Of a stretch of 36,434 bases of DNA, positions 24,066-33,264 are shown one piece after another. Source of the DNA: Gammaproteobacteria bacterium (GTDB lineage Bacteria; Pseudomonadota; Gammaproteobacteria; JABXHR01); the NCBI GenBank assembly GCA_013373515.1, contig JABXHR010000137.1:1-36434 (forward strand), written 5' to 3'. Made by a program: the position numbers and the translations under genes. Position 1 is the stretch's first letter. Every line of letters starts with the position of its first letter. The notes under the pieces were generated by a model that did no database searches, was not told the DNA's origin, and was given only the letters and a program-made list of their open reading frames with translations.

Positions 24066-25216
24066 AAGTTGTAGCTCAAGCTAAAGTCAAAGCGGCTATC
24101 TGGCTGATAGTTGATGGGATTTGACTGGCTGTCTTTGCCGCTGATGTAGGCATTGACTTCAAGCTTGGTTCGATCTGTCCAACGATGTTCGGCGCGCAAG
24201 TTGTAGACACTTTTTTCATCGTCGAGATCGTAGTTGCCTGCGACCGTGAATTCGGTATTTTGCAAATTATTCAGGCCAAATTTGGCACCCAGCGACACGT
24301 CATTTTGCATTGCTTGCAGTGCTGATTTTCCGCGCGAATCGTTCGCATATTCGGCAAATACCGTGGCCGAAGCCGTGTCGTTGTTGTTGAGCGCGTATTC
24401 GGCACCGATGGCATAGGCTTGGGCATCGGCAGTGGATAACTGGTAACTGACTGGGTCTTGCTGAATTTGATCCCAACTTTGGCGATAGGCCGATTTAATC
24501 AACAAACTACCGGCGGTGTATTGCAGGTCGATGCCCGCCTGCGTCACCTCATCATAATACGGTTGCAAACGTTGGTTTTGAACCATCACCGCTGGGTCTC
24601 GATCGACACCGGTGTAGCCATAGATACCAATATCAAATGCCCCAAAATACTGATCGTAGCGCAGCGCCCAACCGCTACTTTCCTCGCTGATCTTATCGGC
24701 GTACACGGCCTCGACATCGGCAGGCAGCAGGTCGGTTGGGTATTTGCGCTGTGGCGAATCAAACAGGTGCAGCAATTCAAACTGACCTACAGGGGTATTT
24801 TGCGATACCCGCGCCATCGCTTGGCCTTGCTTGGGATCACCCGTAAGCAGGCTACGTAAGTCAGTCTGATTAATGCGGTCAGACAGACGAGAAAACTCCA
24901 TCTTGCCCCATGTCACTTGATCGATACCAAGTGAGGCATTGCCTCCGCGCCAATAAATATCGACTTTGGCTTTGTGGATATCGGTGGTGAGTTCTTGATC
25001 GTAATGCAGATAAGGCGCGAAAGTCGCTGAGGCCTCAGGCGCAATGTCCCAAGTCACTTCTGGTGCGAGGCTGATCACGCTGCGCAGACCGTCTGTGGTG
25101 GGCGTTTGCTCTGAAATAGCCGTGAACGACAAATCGCCGCTCATCTGTCCGTCTGCCACGGCCAATGAGGAACAAAGCAACAGTGCCCAAGCAGTGTTTG
25201 ACTGATGCTTTGTCAT
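24062..25216 (-). CDS. Outer-membrane beta-barrel protein (DUF1302-like)
   Basis: The 384-residue precursor has a signal peptide (AWALLLCSSLAVA). It has alternating beta-strand character throughout, ending in RFDFSLSYNF with the C-terminal Phe used for barrel insertion. GNASLGIDQVTWGKMEFSRL and WALRYDQYFGAFDIGIYGYT fit barrels linked to MMPL exporters (DUF1302-type), where early aromatic and acidic strands recur. It is the last gene of the MMPL/LolA-like operon, 5 bp after the LolA-like gene. A role in moving hydrophobic cargo through the outer membrane is inferred from that context. Family assignment is tentative; barrel assignment is firm. Confidence 0.72.
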   Translation of the reverse strand: MTKHQSNTAWALLLCSSLAVADGQMSGDLSFTAISEQTPTTDGLRSVISLAPEVTWDIAPEASATFAPYLHYDQELTTDIHKAKVDIYWRGGNASLGIDQVTWGKMEFSRLSDRINQTDLRSLLTGDPKQGQAMARVSQNTPVGQFELLHLFDSPQRKYPTDLLPADVEAVYADKISEESSGWALRYDQYFGAFDIGIYGYTGVDRDPAVMVQNQRLQPYYDEVTQAGIDLQYTAGSLLIKSAYRQSWDQIQQDPVSYQLSTADAQAYAIGAEYALNNNDTASATVFAEYANDSRGKSALQAMQNDVSLGAKFGLNNLQNTEFTVAGNYDLDDEKSVYNLRAEHRWTDRTKLEVNAYISGKDSQSNPINYQPDSRFDFSLSYNF

Positions 25217-25221
25217 TTGAT

Positions 25222-26001
25222 TTATCTCCCCAAGCGTTGCGGCTCAAACTGCGAAGCGGCAATGCCACTTTGCAAGCGGTAACCCGACCACACCATATCG
25301 GTGCGCTTGCCCGTTTGTGCATTTTGCATCGTCAGGCGACCGGGGCGCCAAAAACGCTGTAAAAACACGGCGTATCCGGCGTAGTTGAGACGCTTCATAA
25401 ACTGTCCACCCCGATTATAGTAGTCAATCTGAAAAGGTCGAAAATACTGCTGATCTACCCAAATGACGCGCTTTGAATAGGCCGAATCACGGTTAAGCGG
25501 ATAGGCCTCAACCACGTAACATTTCGATTGCGCTGCGCCCGGGCATGCCTGATCCGCAACCCATTTATATTTGGAATCGTTGAGCTCGTAGCCGGTCAAA
25601 TCCTCGAACGAAAACTCTGACCCCATAAAGCTGCCTTTGCGGTTGCCCGAGGCGATGCGCTTCACGCGTTGGATCGAGGGCAAAAACAGCCATTGCATAT
25701 CCGGTGTGGGCTCGGTCTTGCTGTGACTCAAGAGCACCGTGCCCTTAACGTCAGCAGGGCCGTGGAAGGTAAATTTCGACAAATTACCCGCCCCCTGCTC
25801 CAGGCGCTCAGCACTAAAACTGCGCTGCACGGTTCCGCCGGAGGTGTAGAGCACCATCTGCCCTTGAGACAGTTCGCTTTGCCATCCTTCGTCCACTTGC
25901 GCTTGACGCTGCATAATGGCGTAGCCTTTTTGCTCAGCCGTTTGCGCGTTTGCGCTGTTCAGCCCGAGCATCGCCACCATTAGGCTCAAAAAAATTCTCA
26001 T
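25222..26001 (-). CDS. LolA-like outer-membrane lipoprotein-sorting protein
   Basis: The 259-residue precursor has a signal peptide (IFLSLMVAMLGLNSANA). The body matches the LolA-like family found next to MMPL transporters: LFLPSIQRVKRIASGNRKGS, GSEFSFEDLTGYELND, YNRGGQFMKRLNYAGY. The family has a half-open beta-barrel that carries a hydrophobic ligand through the periplasm. Two starts are possible, GTG at 26004 and ATG at 26001; AGAGGA is 7-8 bases from the ATG. It sits between the MMPL exporter and the barrel protein, so the three could form a lipid-export path. Confidence 0.85.
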   Translation of the reverse strand: MRIFLSLMVAMLGLNSANAQTAEQKGYAIMQRQAQVDEGWQSELSQGQMVLYTSGGTVQRSFSAERLEQGAGNLSKFTFHGPADVKGTVLLSHSKTEPTPDMQWLFLPSIQRVKRIASGNRKGSFMGSEFSFEDLTGYELNDSKYKWVADQACPGAAQSKCYVVEAYPLNRDSAYSKRVIWVDQQYFRPFQIDYYNRGGQFMKRLNYAGYAVFLQRFWRPGRLTMQNAQTGKRTDMVWSGYRLQSGIAASQFEPQRLGR

Positions 26002-26022
26002 CACTGTTTCCTCTCATATATT

Positions 26023-26038
26023 GTCGATTTAAATCGAC
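26023..26038. repeat. Perfect 16-bp palindrome at the MMPL gene end
   Basis: GTCGATTTAAATCGAC covers the MMPL stop codon (26029-26031) and the gap before the LolA-like gene. In RNA it could fold only with a small loop. It may tune expression between the two genes or bind a protein. Confidence 0.4.
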
Positions 26039-28425
26039 TCTCTAATCGACATGCCGTCTGTGGTTACATTGCCGGTCAACACAGACTCGACCGAATCTGG
26101 CTGCAACTCGCACTGCGCAGAACCTCGGTCAAAGCAACGCAAAATCGTCGGCAGTAAAATCAAATCCGCCAATAACGCCACCACGAGCGTAATCGCCGTC
26201 ATGGCACCTAAGTCCGCATTCACGGCGAACGAAGAGGCGGACATCACCACAAAGCCAGCAACCAGCGCCAATGTTGTCGCAATCAACCCCGCACCGACGG
26301 TGCGCAAGTTCGATTGCGCCGCCGCATTGGCCGATAGCCCCGCCTTACGTAGTCGCTGATAACCCATTAAAAAGTGAATGGTGTCGTCCACGACGATGCC
26401 GAAAGTAATGCAGACCACCACCGACGAGGCCAGCGTTAAATCACCCACGGTCAGGCCCCAAATGGCGAAGCCCACCAGCGCAGGCACCAAGTTGGGAATC
26501 AAGCTAATCAGCCCGATTTTCATGTCGCCCAATGCCACCATCATGCAGATCGAAATCAACACCAACGCCAACAGCGTGCCGCCCATCATCGCCAAGCTGT
26601 CGCGTAGGGTAATGTTGGCAAACACGCTCAGCACGCCGGTGGGCGCGGTGCTGATATGTAGTGTATTTTTCGCGAGCCAAGCTTCGGTTGAAGCGGAAAA
26701 TTCGCGCACTTGCGCAGTGTCCAAATCTCTGAGTAGCACTGTAAATTGCATCGCCGACTGATCTAAGGTGATCTGTTCAGATAGATCGTCGCCATTGGTC
26801 AGCGACATCTCGTACAAAAACATAAACTGCGCAGCTTGTTCACTGCTGTCAGGCAAACGGTCAAAGGCGGGGTCATCGCCGTGCATATTCAGATTGAGGC
26901 GCTTTAGCGTATCAATCACGCTTTTGACCGACGTCACCTCGGGCTGCTGGCGTAACCAACTCAGGAAGGCATCTGCTTCTCGCAAAAAAGCGGGATCATA
27001 GACGCCGCCATCCGCATCGGTATTGAGCGCAAAACTCACAATCCGCATGCCGGTTAAGTTTTGCTCGATCACATCAGAATCACGGCGAAAGCGATGCGAC
27101 TGATCAAAATAAGTCAAGAAATCGTCCGCCACGACAAGCTTAGCCAACCCCGCTAGCGAAGCGGCACTTAACAACGCCAACACCACCGCTGCGGCGGGGC
27201 CGTGTTTAAACAAATTTGGAGACAGCAATTCACACAGCCGCTGCAACGGTGTTTTGCGCAAGCGGCCACGCAAAGCCCCCAAACTAATCAGTGCTGGCAG
27301 CACAAAAATCACCAGTAGCCAACTAAAAATCAAGCCAATGGCCACCGCGCTACCCAATTGCTGATACGGTGGCGACACCGAGAAATTCATCGCTGCAAAG
27401 CCAAGTGCGGTCGTCGCTATTGAGAAACTAATCGCCCAGAAATTCTCGCGAAGTGCGGCAATCACCCACATCCGTCTGCGCAATAATCCCGTTTGCGATG
27501 TCTGCACGCGATGACGCAAAACCGTCGTTAAGAAATGGATCGCACTGGCAGCACAGATACACAAAATCACCAATGGCGTCATGGCCGTGCCGACATTGAG
27601 TGCCAAACCGTTTAGCGCCAGCCAGCTTAGACCTGCCATTGCAGAGCCCAACATGGCCAAGCCAATCAAGAGCACCGCGCTTAGATTGGCCAAGGCAAGG
27701 TACAAAACGGTAAATAACGCCACAAGCGCCAAGGGCACCAAGGTCGACATATCGCCGACGCTGGCATCGACAAAGGCCGCATTGAGCGCCACCGAGCCGG
27801 ACACATAAAACTCTAAATTCGCGAACTCTGCATCAGCTTGATCGACCAACGCATATAGCGATTGACTGATTTCCTCGAGTGTCATCTGCGGAAACAACGC
27901 TTCGTCGACATAAACGATGCTAATCAGCGTCATGTCTGCGCGGTCGTTGATAATGCTGTCGCGTATTTCGATGCGGTCTTGAGCGCGAGCCTTCAGTTCT
28001 AGGAGGGTTTGCGCATCGCTGTCATAGGGATTGGGGACGAAATCATGAACCGAGATAAAATCGCCGTCGGCATCAGAATCAGGGAAATTGGTAATGGCCT
28101 CGACCTTGCGGATGTAGGGCAGTTGCCATGCTCTATCCACGATGGTGGCAATGGCCGCCATATTGTGCGGTTCGAATATATGGCCCCTTTTTACTCGCAC
28201 CGCGACGACCGCTTTTTTATTCGGTGCAAATTGACGCTCGAACGCGTCTAGTGTGAGTTTATCGGGATTTTTATCCGAGAAGAAAACGCGAATATCGTTG
28301 GCAAACTCGAGTTTGGATAAGCCGTGTGTCCCCAGTCCAAAGATGCTGAGGCAAAGCAAAATGGCGAACCATGGCCGAAACACCGCCAATTTGATTACCG
28401 TATTCTCTATTCTGCTCGCCGACAC
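26029..28425 (-). CDS. MMPL/RND-superfamily transporter
   Basis: This 798-residue inner-membrane protein has the duplicated RND layout. There is one helix near 16-36, a large periplasmic loop, helices about 225-385, a second loop, and helices about 620-775. Two sterol-sensing-like blocks are recognisable, and the second carries GIVVDDTIHFLMGYQRLRKA, the conserved VDD(T/Y)IH helix-4 motif for proton coupling. These proteins export lipids, hopanoids or hydrophobic compounds using the proton gradient. The start is GTG after GGGAAGGGTGAG. First gene of the operon with the LolA-like and barrel genes. Substrate not predictable. Confidence 0.88.
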   Translation of the reverse strand: MSASRIENTVIKLAVFRPWFAILLCLSIFGLGTHGLSKLEFANDIRVFFSDKNPDKLTLDAFERQFAPNKKAVVAVRVKRGHIFEPHNMAAIATIVDRAWQLPYIRKVEAITNFPDSDADGDFISVHDFVPNPYDSDAQTLLELKARAQDRIEIRDSIINDRADMTLISIVYVDEALFPQMTLEEISQSLYALVDQADAEFANLEFYVSGSVALNAAFVDASVGDMSTLVPLALVALFTVLYLALANLSAVLLIGLAMLGSAMAGLSWLALNGLALNVGTAMTPLVILCICAASAIHFLTTVLRHRVQTSQTGLLRRRMWVIAALRENFWAISFSIATTALGFAAMNFSVSPPYQQLGSAVAIGLIFSWLLVIFVLPALISLGALRGRLRKTPLQRLCELLSPNLFKHGPAAAVVLALLSAASLAGLAKLVVADDFLTYFDQSHRFRRDSDVIEQNLTGMRIVSFALNTDADGGVYDPAFLREADAFLSWLRQQPEVTSVKSVIDTLKRLNLNMHGDDPAFDRLPDSSEQAAQFMFLYEMSLTNGDDLSEQITLDQSAMQFTVLLRDLDTAQVREFSASTEAWLAKNTLHISTAPTGVLSVFANITLRDSLAMMGGTLLALVLISICMMVALGDMKIGLISLIPNLVPALVGFAIWGLTVGDLTLASSVVVCITFGIVVDDTIHFLMGYQRLRKAGLSANAAAQSNLRTVGAGLIATTLALVAGFVVMSASSFAVNADLGAMTAITLVVALLADLILLPTILRCFDRGSAQCELQPDSVESVLTGNVTTDGMSIRESI

Positions 28426-28720
28426 AAGCTCACCCTTCCCAAGCCAGTTGAGGGCAGACTATCACGCGACATGACTCGTCTCTGTGAGCCAGTGCTCATC
28501 CCAAAACTCAGCAAAACGCCGCACTCGATTTGGGTTGTCAAATAGTGATCGCTACCGCATTTGGGGTGTTAAACACCCGTTGTCTCGGATTAGGCTATCA
28601 GCAAAAACAGGAAGAATAATTCGCTTTTAACGAGACGACGAGACTAGTGACACATGTGATCACCAAGCGGCAAACCATCAGAGAATCAAGGTGGGGACGC
28701 GACAAGTTTCAGGTACAAAA
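28426..28720 (-). promoter_or_regulatory. Upstream region of the MMPL operon
   Basis: This gene-free stretch of about 300 bp holds the 15-bp palindrome at 28564-28578, a CACATGTG core within GTGACACATGTGATCAC (near 28648-28664) and the promoter of the minus-strand operon. No confident -10/-35 pair was placed. Confidence 0.4.
28564..28578. promoter_or_regulatory. 15-bp palindrome GGGTGTT-A-AACACCC, candidate operator
   Basis: The two 7-bp arms are perfect around a single central base, about 140 bp before the MMPL start codon. Symmetry fits a dimeric regulator site. No known consensus was recognised. Confidence 0.35.
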
Positions 28721-28740
28721 AACCCCGCCGTAGCGGGGTT
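28717..28740 (-). terminator. Intrinsic terminator of the RTX-like locus
   Basis: AACCCCGC-CGTA-GCGGGGTT (28721-28740) is an 8-bp GC-rich stem with a 4-base loop. On the minus strand it runs into a T-run (GGTTTTTTG). It lies just after the gene ending at 28757. Confidence 0.88.
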
Positions 28741-28756
28741 GATGGGCGTCAATCCT

Positions 28757-29581
28757 TTATTGCCCTTTGGACGCCTTCTTTCCTTTAGGGCTTTTTCCAA
28801 ATGCGTCTGTTATTTTCATACTGCGCGTATCATCGAACGAAATGCGTTCAAAATCAATAAAAGTATTCATGGCGCCAGTCTGGGTGTTGACCACTTGCAG
28901 AACACCGTTGCCGATACGATCCAACTCATATTGCTCACGTTTGCCATCGAGAATCAGCAAATCATTGCCGCCGCCAGCATCAACCACATTGCCGTTCGCT
29001 TGCTTGGCCACCGCCACTTTATCGCCCAGTTTTAAGGTTTCGACTTGTGAACCATTGCCCACCAAGGTGAATGAATCGCGCTTAAAAGAACCGATGGTCG
29101 ACACGCCGTCAAACACAACCGCGTTGTTGATCGGGGTGTTCATTTGCTTACGAAACTCTTCGCGCGCTTCTCTTTTCTCTTGCTTGGCTTGCTGTTTGGC
29201 CTCTTTTTCTTTCTCCTTGGCCTCCTTTTCCATATCGTCTTTGACTTCTTTCACCGTGTCGACAAAGTCGTTGACGATACCGTCAGCCGTCGATTGCAAT
29301 GAACTCAAGCCGCTGTCCACCGTCTGCTGAACTTGCTGCGACAAAGTGCCAATCACTTGATTCGCCGAATCGGTCGCCTGGCCAATCAAGCTAGAGCCAG
29401 TCGACTCAATCGCTTGCTGCGTTTGACCGATCGCATTGTTAATGATGCCGTTGATGGCGTTAACAATCATCCCCAAAAACTTCCGCTCACCAACCTGAGC
29501 GGTCTCGAAACGCGCTGGCGAGCTGCTCGCACTGGCAGCCTCAGAATTAACATTACTTGGACGGGTTGCTGCATTAATCAT
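28757..29581 (-). CDS. Signal-less protein with coiled coil and one RTX-like module
   Basis: The 274-residue protein has a polar, Ala/Ser-rich start without a signal peptide. A weakly amphipathic region follows (GMIVNAINGIINNAIGQ), then a highly charged Lys/Glu helix at about 110-147, likely coiled coil. An RTX-like module occupies about 197-252: DAGGGNDLLILDG, QYELDRIGNG, LQVVNTQTGA, FIDFERISFDD. This glycine/aspartate turn followed by a TG and FERxxFxD block is familiar from large type I-secreted calcium-binding proteins. The same block occurs three times in the next gene upstream. The C-terminus is Lys-rich (SPKGKKASKGQ). Secretion is inferred, and no secretion genes are in the window. Confidence 0.62.
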   Translation of the reverse strand: MINAATRPSNVNSEAASASSSPARFETAQVGERKFLGMIVNAINGIINNAIGQTQQAIESTGSSLIGQATDSANQVIGTLSQQVQQTVDSGLSSLQSTADGIVNDFVDTVKEVKDDMEKEAKEKEKEAKQQAKQEKREAREEFRKQMNTPINNAVVFDGVSTIGSFKRDSFTLVGNGSQVETLKLGDKVAVAKQANGNVVDAGGGNDLLILDGKREQYELDRIGNGVLQVVNTQTGAMNTFIDFERISFDDTRSMKITDAFGKSPKGKKASKGQ

Positions 29582-29627
29582 CGTTAAAATCCTCTACTCT
29601 CTCAGTCCGTGATTTGTTGCATTGACT

Positions 29628-29644
29628 GACTCAATCATTGAGTC
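29628..29644. promoter_or_regulatory. 17-bp palindrome upstream of the RTX-like gene
   Basis: GACTCAAT-C-ATTGAGTC has perfect 8-bp arms, 47 bp before the ATG at 29581. Twelve of its bases (AATCATTGAGTC) recur at 20740-20751 before the Gly-rich orphan at a similar distance, suggesting a shared regulator. Confidence 0.45.
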
Positions 29645-29685
29645 GTCGCTAAAAAACTGCTGTTTGATCTAAATCACTCAGCGCT

Positions 29686-29704
29686 AGGGGTGGAATTCAC
29701 CCCT
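29686..29704 (-). terminator. Hairpin over the stop codon of the JAMM/RTX-like gene
   Basis: AGGGGTG-GAATT-CACCCCT is a perfect 7-bp stem that includes part of the stop codon (29704-29706). No T-run follows on the minus strand, so it may be an mRNA-stabilising hairpin rather than a terminator. Confidence 0.35.
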
Positions 29705-31782
29705 TAAAAGGTTTCGCTAAATTCACCGGCAGGCTGGCCCAACTCGATGTTCCAGCTCACCACGTTTTCATACAGTTCGTGGGCTTCGCCGCTGTGATCC
29801 AACATTTGCTGCTCGTAGTCTTCACTGGCGTTTAGATCCCCGCTATCGCCAGAGGGCGTGTTGCTGTAATTCGCCGGATGGGTGTGTACCGCATACACGG
29901 TGTCCCAAAGCAGCTCTGAATCGACCTGTGTAAACGCCAGGCTGGTGAAAACTTGAACGCGCTGCTCACCGTTGTCATCGACCGACAGGGAGACCATGCT
30001 CTCATAACCGAGTCTGGCGCTAATTTCGACCGCCAAATCGGCCATTTGCTGCTTAGCTGCTTGGGTGGGCAAACCCTCGGCATCCAACTCAAGGGCCACG
30101 TTCTCATAGACCGCCCCCTGGGCACCGGCATTCACAATTGCGCCGACCACATCTGAGACACCGACCCCGAGAAACTCCGCTACATTGTTTGCTTGGGTGG
30201 CATCGGTATCGGCACCGATTGCATCGACCACCTCTACTCGACTCATCACCAAGCCATCGGCAAATTCATACTGACCAAAACCCTCGACGATATTGCTACT
30301 GCCACTTTGGCTATCAATCACTTCAAAACGAGTGGCATTGATTTGGACAAACGTGTATTGATCGGACGGACCGCTAAACACAATGCGTGCATCACTATCG
30401 ACATCGGCCTGCTCGTAAGTTTCCCCCGCCTGCACGCTGATCACTTGATCGCCCTGTGCAGTGTCGAGTCGAGTCGCCCCATCTGCGCCAGCAAGTGTGG
30501 CAGGCGCTGCGGGTTGTTCGGTTGCCTGTGCCGATGATTCACCGCTTGGAGCGGGAGTCCCATTGCCATTGGGAGCAACATCAAACTGCCCCGGCTTACG
30601 TACCTCATCGGCAAACTGGAAGGTTTCGAAGTTACGCACTCGATTGGTTTTGCCCGACGCAATATGCGTCACAACGAAATATCCGTTCTCGTCCTTAGAC
30701 ACGGCATAATCGGTCACCTTGCCTTCAAAGGTGATGGTGTCGTTGCCGCGTCCGCCATGAACCGTGTTGCCATCCGCCGTTGCAGTCAATGATGCTTGAT
30801 CGTCGCCGCCACTCATACGGACTTGGTTCAATTCGCCCGCGATAACGGCGGTATCGTGACCTCGGCGCATAAAGTGAACTTCGCGACTGCCATCGACCAC
30901 AATGCTTTCATCCTCTACGGTGTACTCTCCAGAGTCAACCACACGGTCTGGGTAAACCGGCGTGCCATCGGGCCAATACAAGCCTGATGGTGACGCTTCA
31001 GCGGGTGTAGTCTCGATCGGTGCCTCTGCGTACACTGGCGTCCCATCAGGCCAATACAAGCCAGACGCTGCAACGGCAGATGTACCGTCAGTCGCAGAAG
31101 TCGGTTCAGATTCGCTGGCCTCGTCAGCAGAGGCTGCCTCAATTGGCGCAGGCTTTTGAGGCTTTTGAGGCTTCTGAGCTGGCGCGTCAGATATCTCATC
31201 ACTTGGCTCGGATTGTGCCGCACCAGGCTTTGCCAAGGTGGACAGGTCGAACACCTCTTCCAGCTCGTTGCTCACATAAATGAAATTCTCAATGGTATTT
31301 TCAGCGCCCGTCAGTAGGTTGGTCACTTTGATCTTGTCGCCATCGAGCCGCTCGAACTGCCAGTTTTTCATCGCCGAGTCGACTAACAACACATTTTGGC
31401 CCTGCTCGCCCTTGATGTAATTGTCCATTGCATTCTGCGTCAAAACTGCAACATCATCTCCGGCGCCAAGCAAAAACGAATTATTTTTTCCCGCTAGAAC
31501 CACAATGTCAGTTTGCGTTGAGGTCGTAATCTTGCCGTCACTGCTCATGACCACCAGCTTGCTGGGCTCACCAAGCTCTTCATAAACGCTGCCATCGGCG
31601 GTCAACTGTACGAAGTCTGCCAGTGAGATATTTGCCGCACGCGTGCTTCGGGCCGCCGAGGCAAGTACCTCATTCGCCAATCGCTGAGTCGCCGATCCAC
31701 TAGCCGACTGTAGGGATACGTGCTCGCCACGGTCTAAATGACGGCTTGCCGTTTGGGTTGACGTTGCTGAAAATATCTTCAT
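29704..31782 (-). CDS. Multi-module RTX-like protein with C-terminal JAMM-type HxHx10D motif
   Basis: The 692-residue acidic protein has no signal peptide. Three RTX-like modules are visible: about 105-175 (LLGAGDD...LTGAENTIENF), 325-392 (GGRGNDTITFEG...SGKTNRVRNFETFQFAD) and 441-510 (IVFSGPSDQYTF...SGSSNIVEGFGQYEFAD). A low-complexity linker at 190-290 has KPQ repeats and two exact copies of SGLYWPDGTPVY (240-251, 266-277). The C-terminal domain has H633-T-H635-P and D646, exactly the HxHx10D zinc triad of JAMM/JAB peptidases, though the usual Ser at 643 is Pro and Ser is at 644. Glu560 or Glu565 could be the general base. Peptidase activity and secretion are inference. The gene lies 122 bp before the related gene at 28757. 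Confidence 0.62.
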   Translation of the reverse strand: MKIFSATSTQTASRHLDRGEHVSLQSASGSATQRLANEVLASAARSTRAANISLADFVQLTADGSVYEELGEPSKLVVMSSDGKITTSTQTDIVVLAGKNNSFLLGAGDDVAVLTQNAMDNYIKGEQGQNVLLVDSAMKNWQFERLDGDKIKVTNLLTGAENTIENFIYVSNELEEVFDLSTLAKPGAAQSEPSDEISDAPAQKPQKPQKPAPIEAASADEASESEPTSATDGTSAVAASGLYWPDGTPVYAEAPIETTPAEASPSGLYWPDGTPVYPDRVVDSGEYTVEDESIVVDGSREVHFMRRGHDTAVIAGELNQVRMSGGDDQASLTATADGNTVHGGRGNDTITFEGKVTDYAVSKDENGYFVVTHIASGKTNRVRNFETFQFADEVRKPGQFDVAPNGNGTPAPSGESSAQATEQPAAPATLAGADGATRLDTAQGDQVISVQAGETYEQADVDSDARIVFSGPSDQYTFVQINATRFEVIDSQSGSSNIVEGFGQYEFADGLVMSRVEVVDAIGADTDATQANNVAEFLGVGVSDVVGAIVNAGAQGAVYENVALELDAEGLPTQAAKQQMADLAVEISARLGYESMVSLSVDDNGEQRVQVFTSLAFTQVDSELLWDTVYAVHTHPANYSNTPSGDSGDLNASEDYEQQMLDHSGEAHELYENVVSWNIELGQPAGEFSETF
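30952..31068 (-). repeat. Two-copy 39-bp repeat encoding the SGLYWPDGTPVY segment
   Basis: Copies at 30952-30990 and 31030-31068 differ at a few bases while keeping the 12-residue segment unchanged. The 78-bp period equals 26 codons. Synonymous differences suggest the peptide is maintained by selection. Confidence 0.7.
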
Positions 31783-31990
31783 CGGGATGACCTCTTCTAA
31801 TCGTAGTCTTGGTGTTGGCTGTCAATTTATCGTCAACAAAAATATTTCGCGACAGAAAGACGTCATAAGCATCGATACCATCACAACTGTGTGAATGCAT
31901 TCGTGATCAAGCTCTCGAAAACAGTCGATTCTGCGGGCTAGCGCGACACGGATTTTTGTCAAAAAAAGGGCTGAAAAATGCGAAAAAAAC

Positions 31991-32020
31991 AAAAAAAAAC
32001 CGCTGCAGGAGAAACAGCGG
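31991..32020 (-). terminator. Intrinsic terminator of the fadBA operon
   Basis: CCGCTG (32000-32005) pairs with CAGCGG (32015-32020) across a 9-base loop. On the minus strand it is followed by nine T residues (complement of the A-run 31991-31999) and then more T-rich sequence. Confidence 0.85.
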
Positions 32021-32043
32021 CTTAAAGGGGAGGATTGAGCCAA

Positions 32044-33264
<1,221 letters not shown>

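Noticed and set aside
31150-31180. Triple 9-bp repeat (KPQ codons) considered as a regulatory or CRISPR-like repeat
   Set aside because: It is in frame within the Pro/Lys linker of the RTX-like protein and is explained as low-complexity coding sequence.
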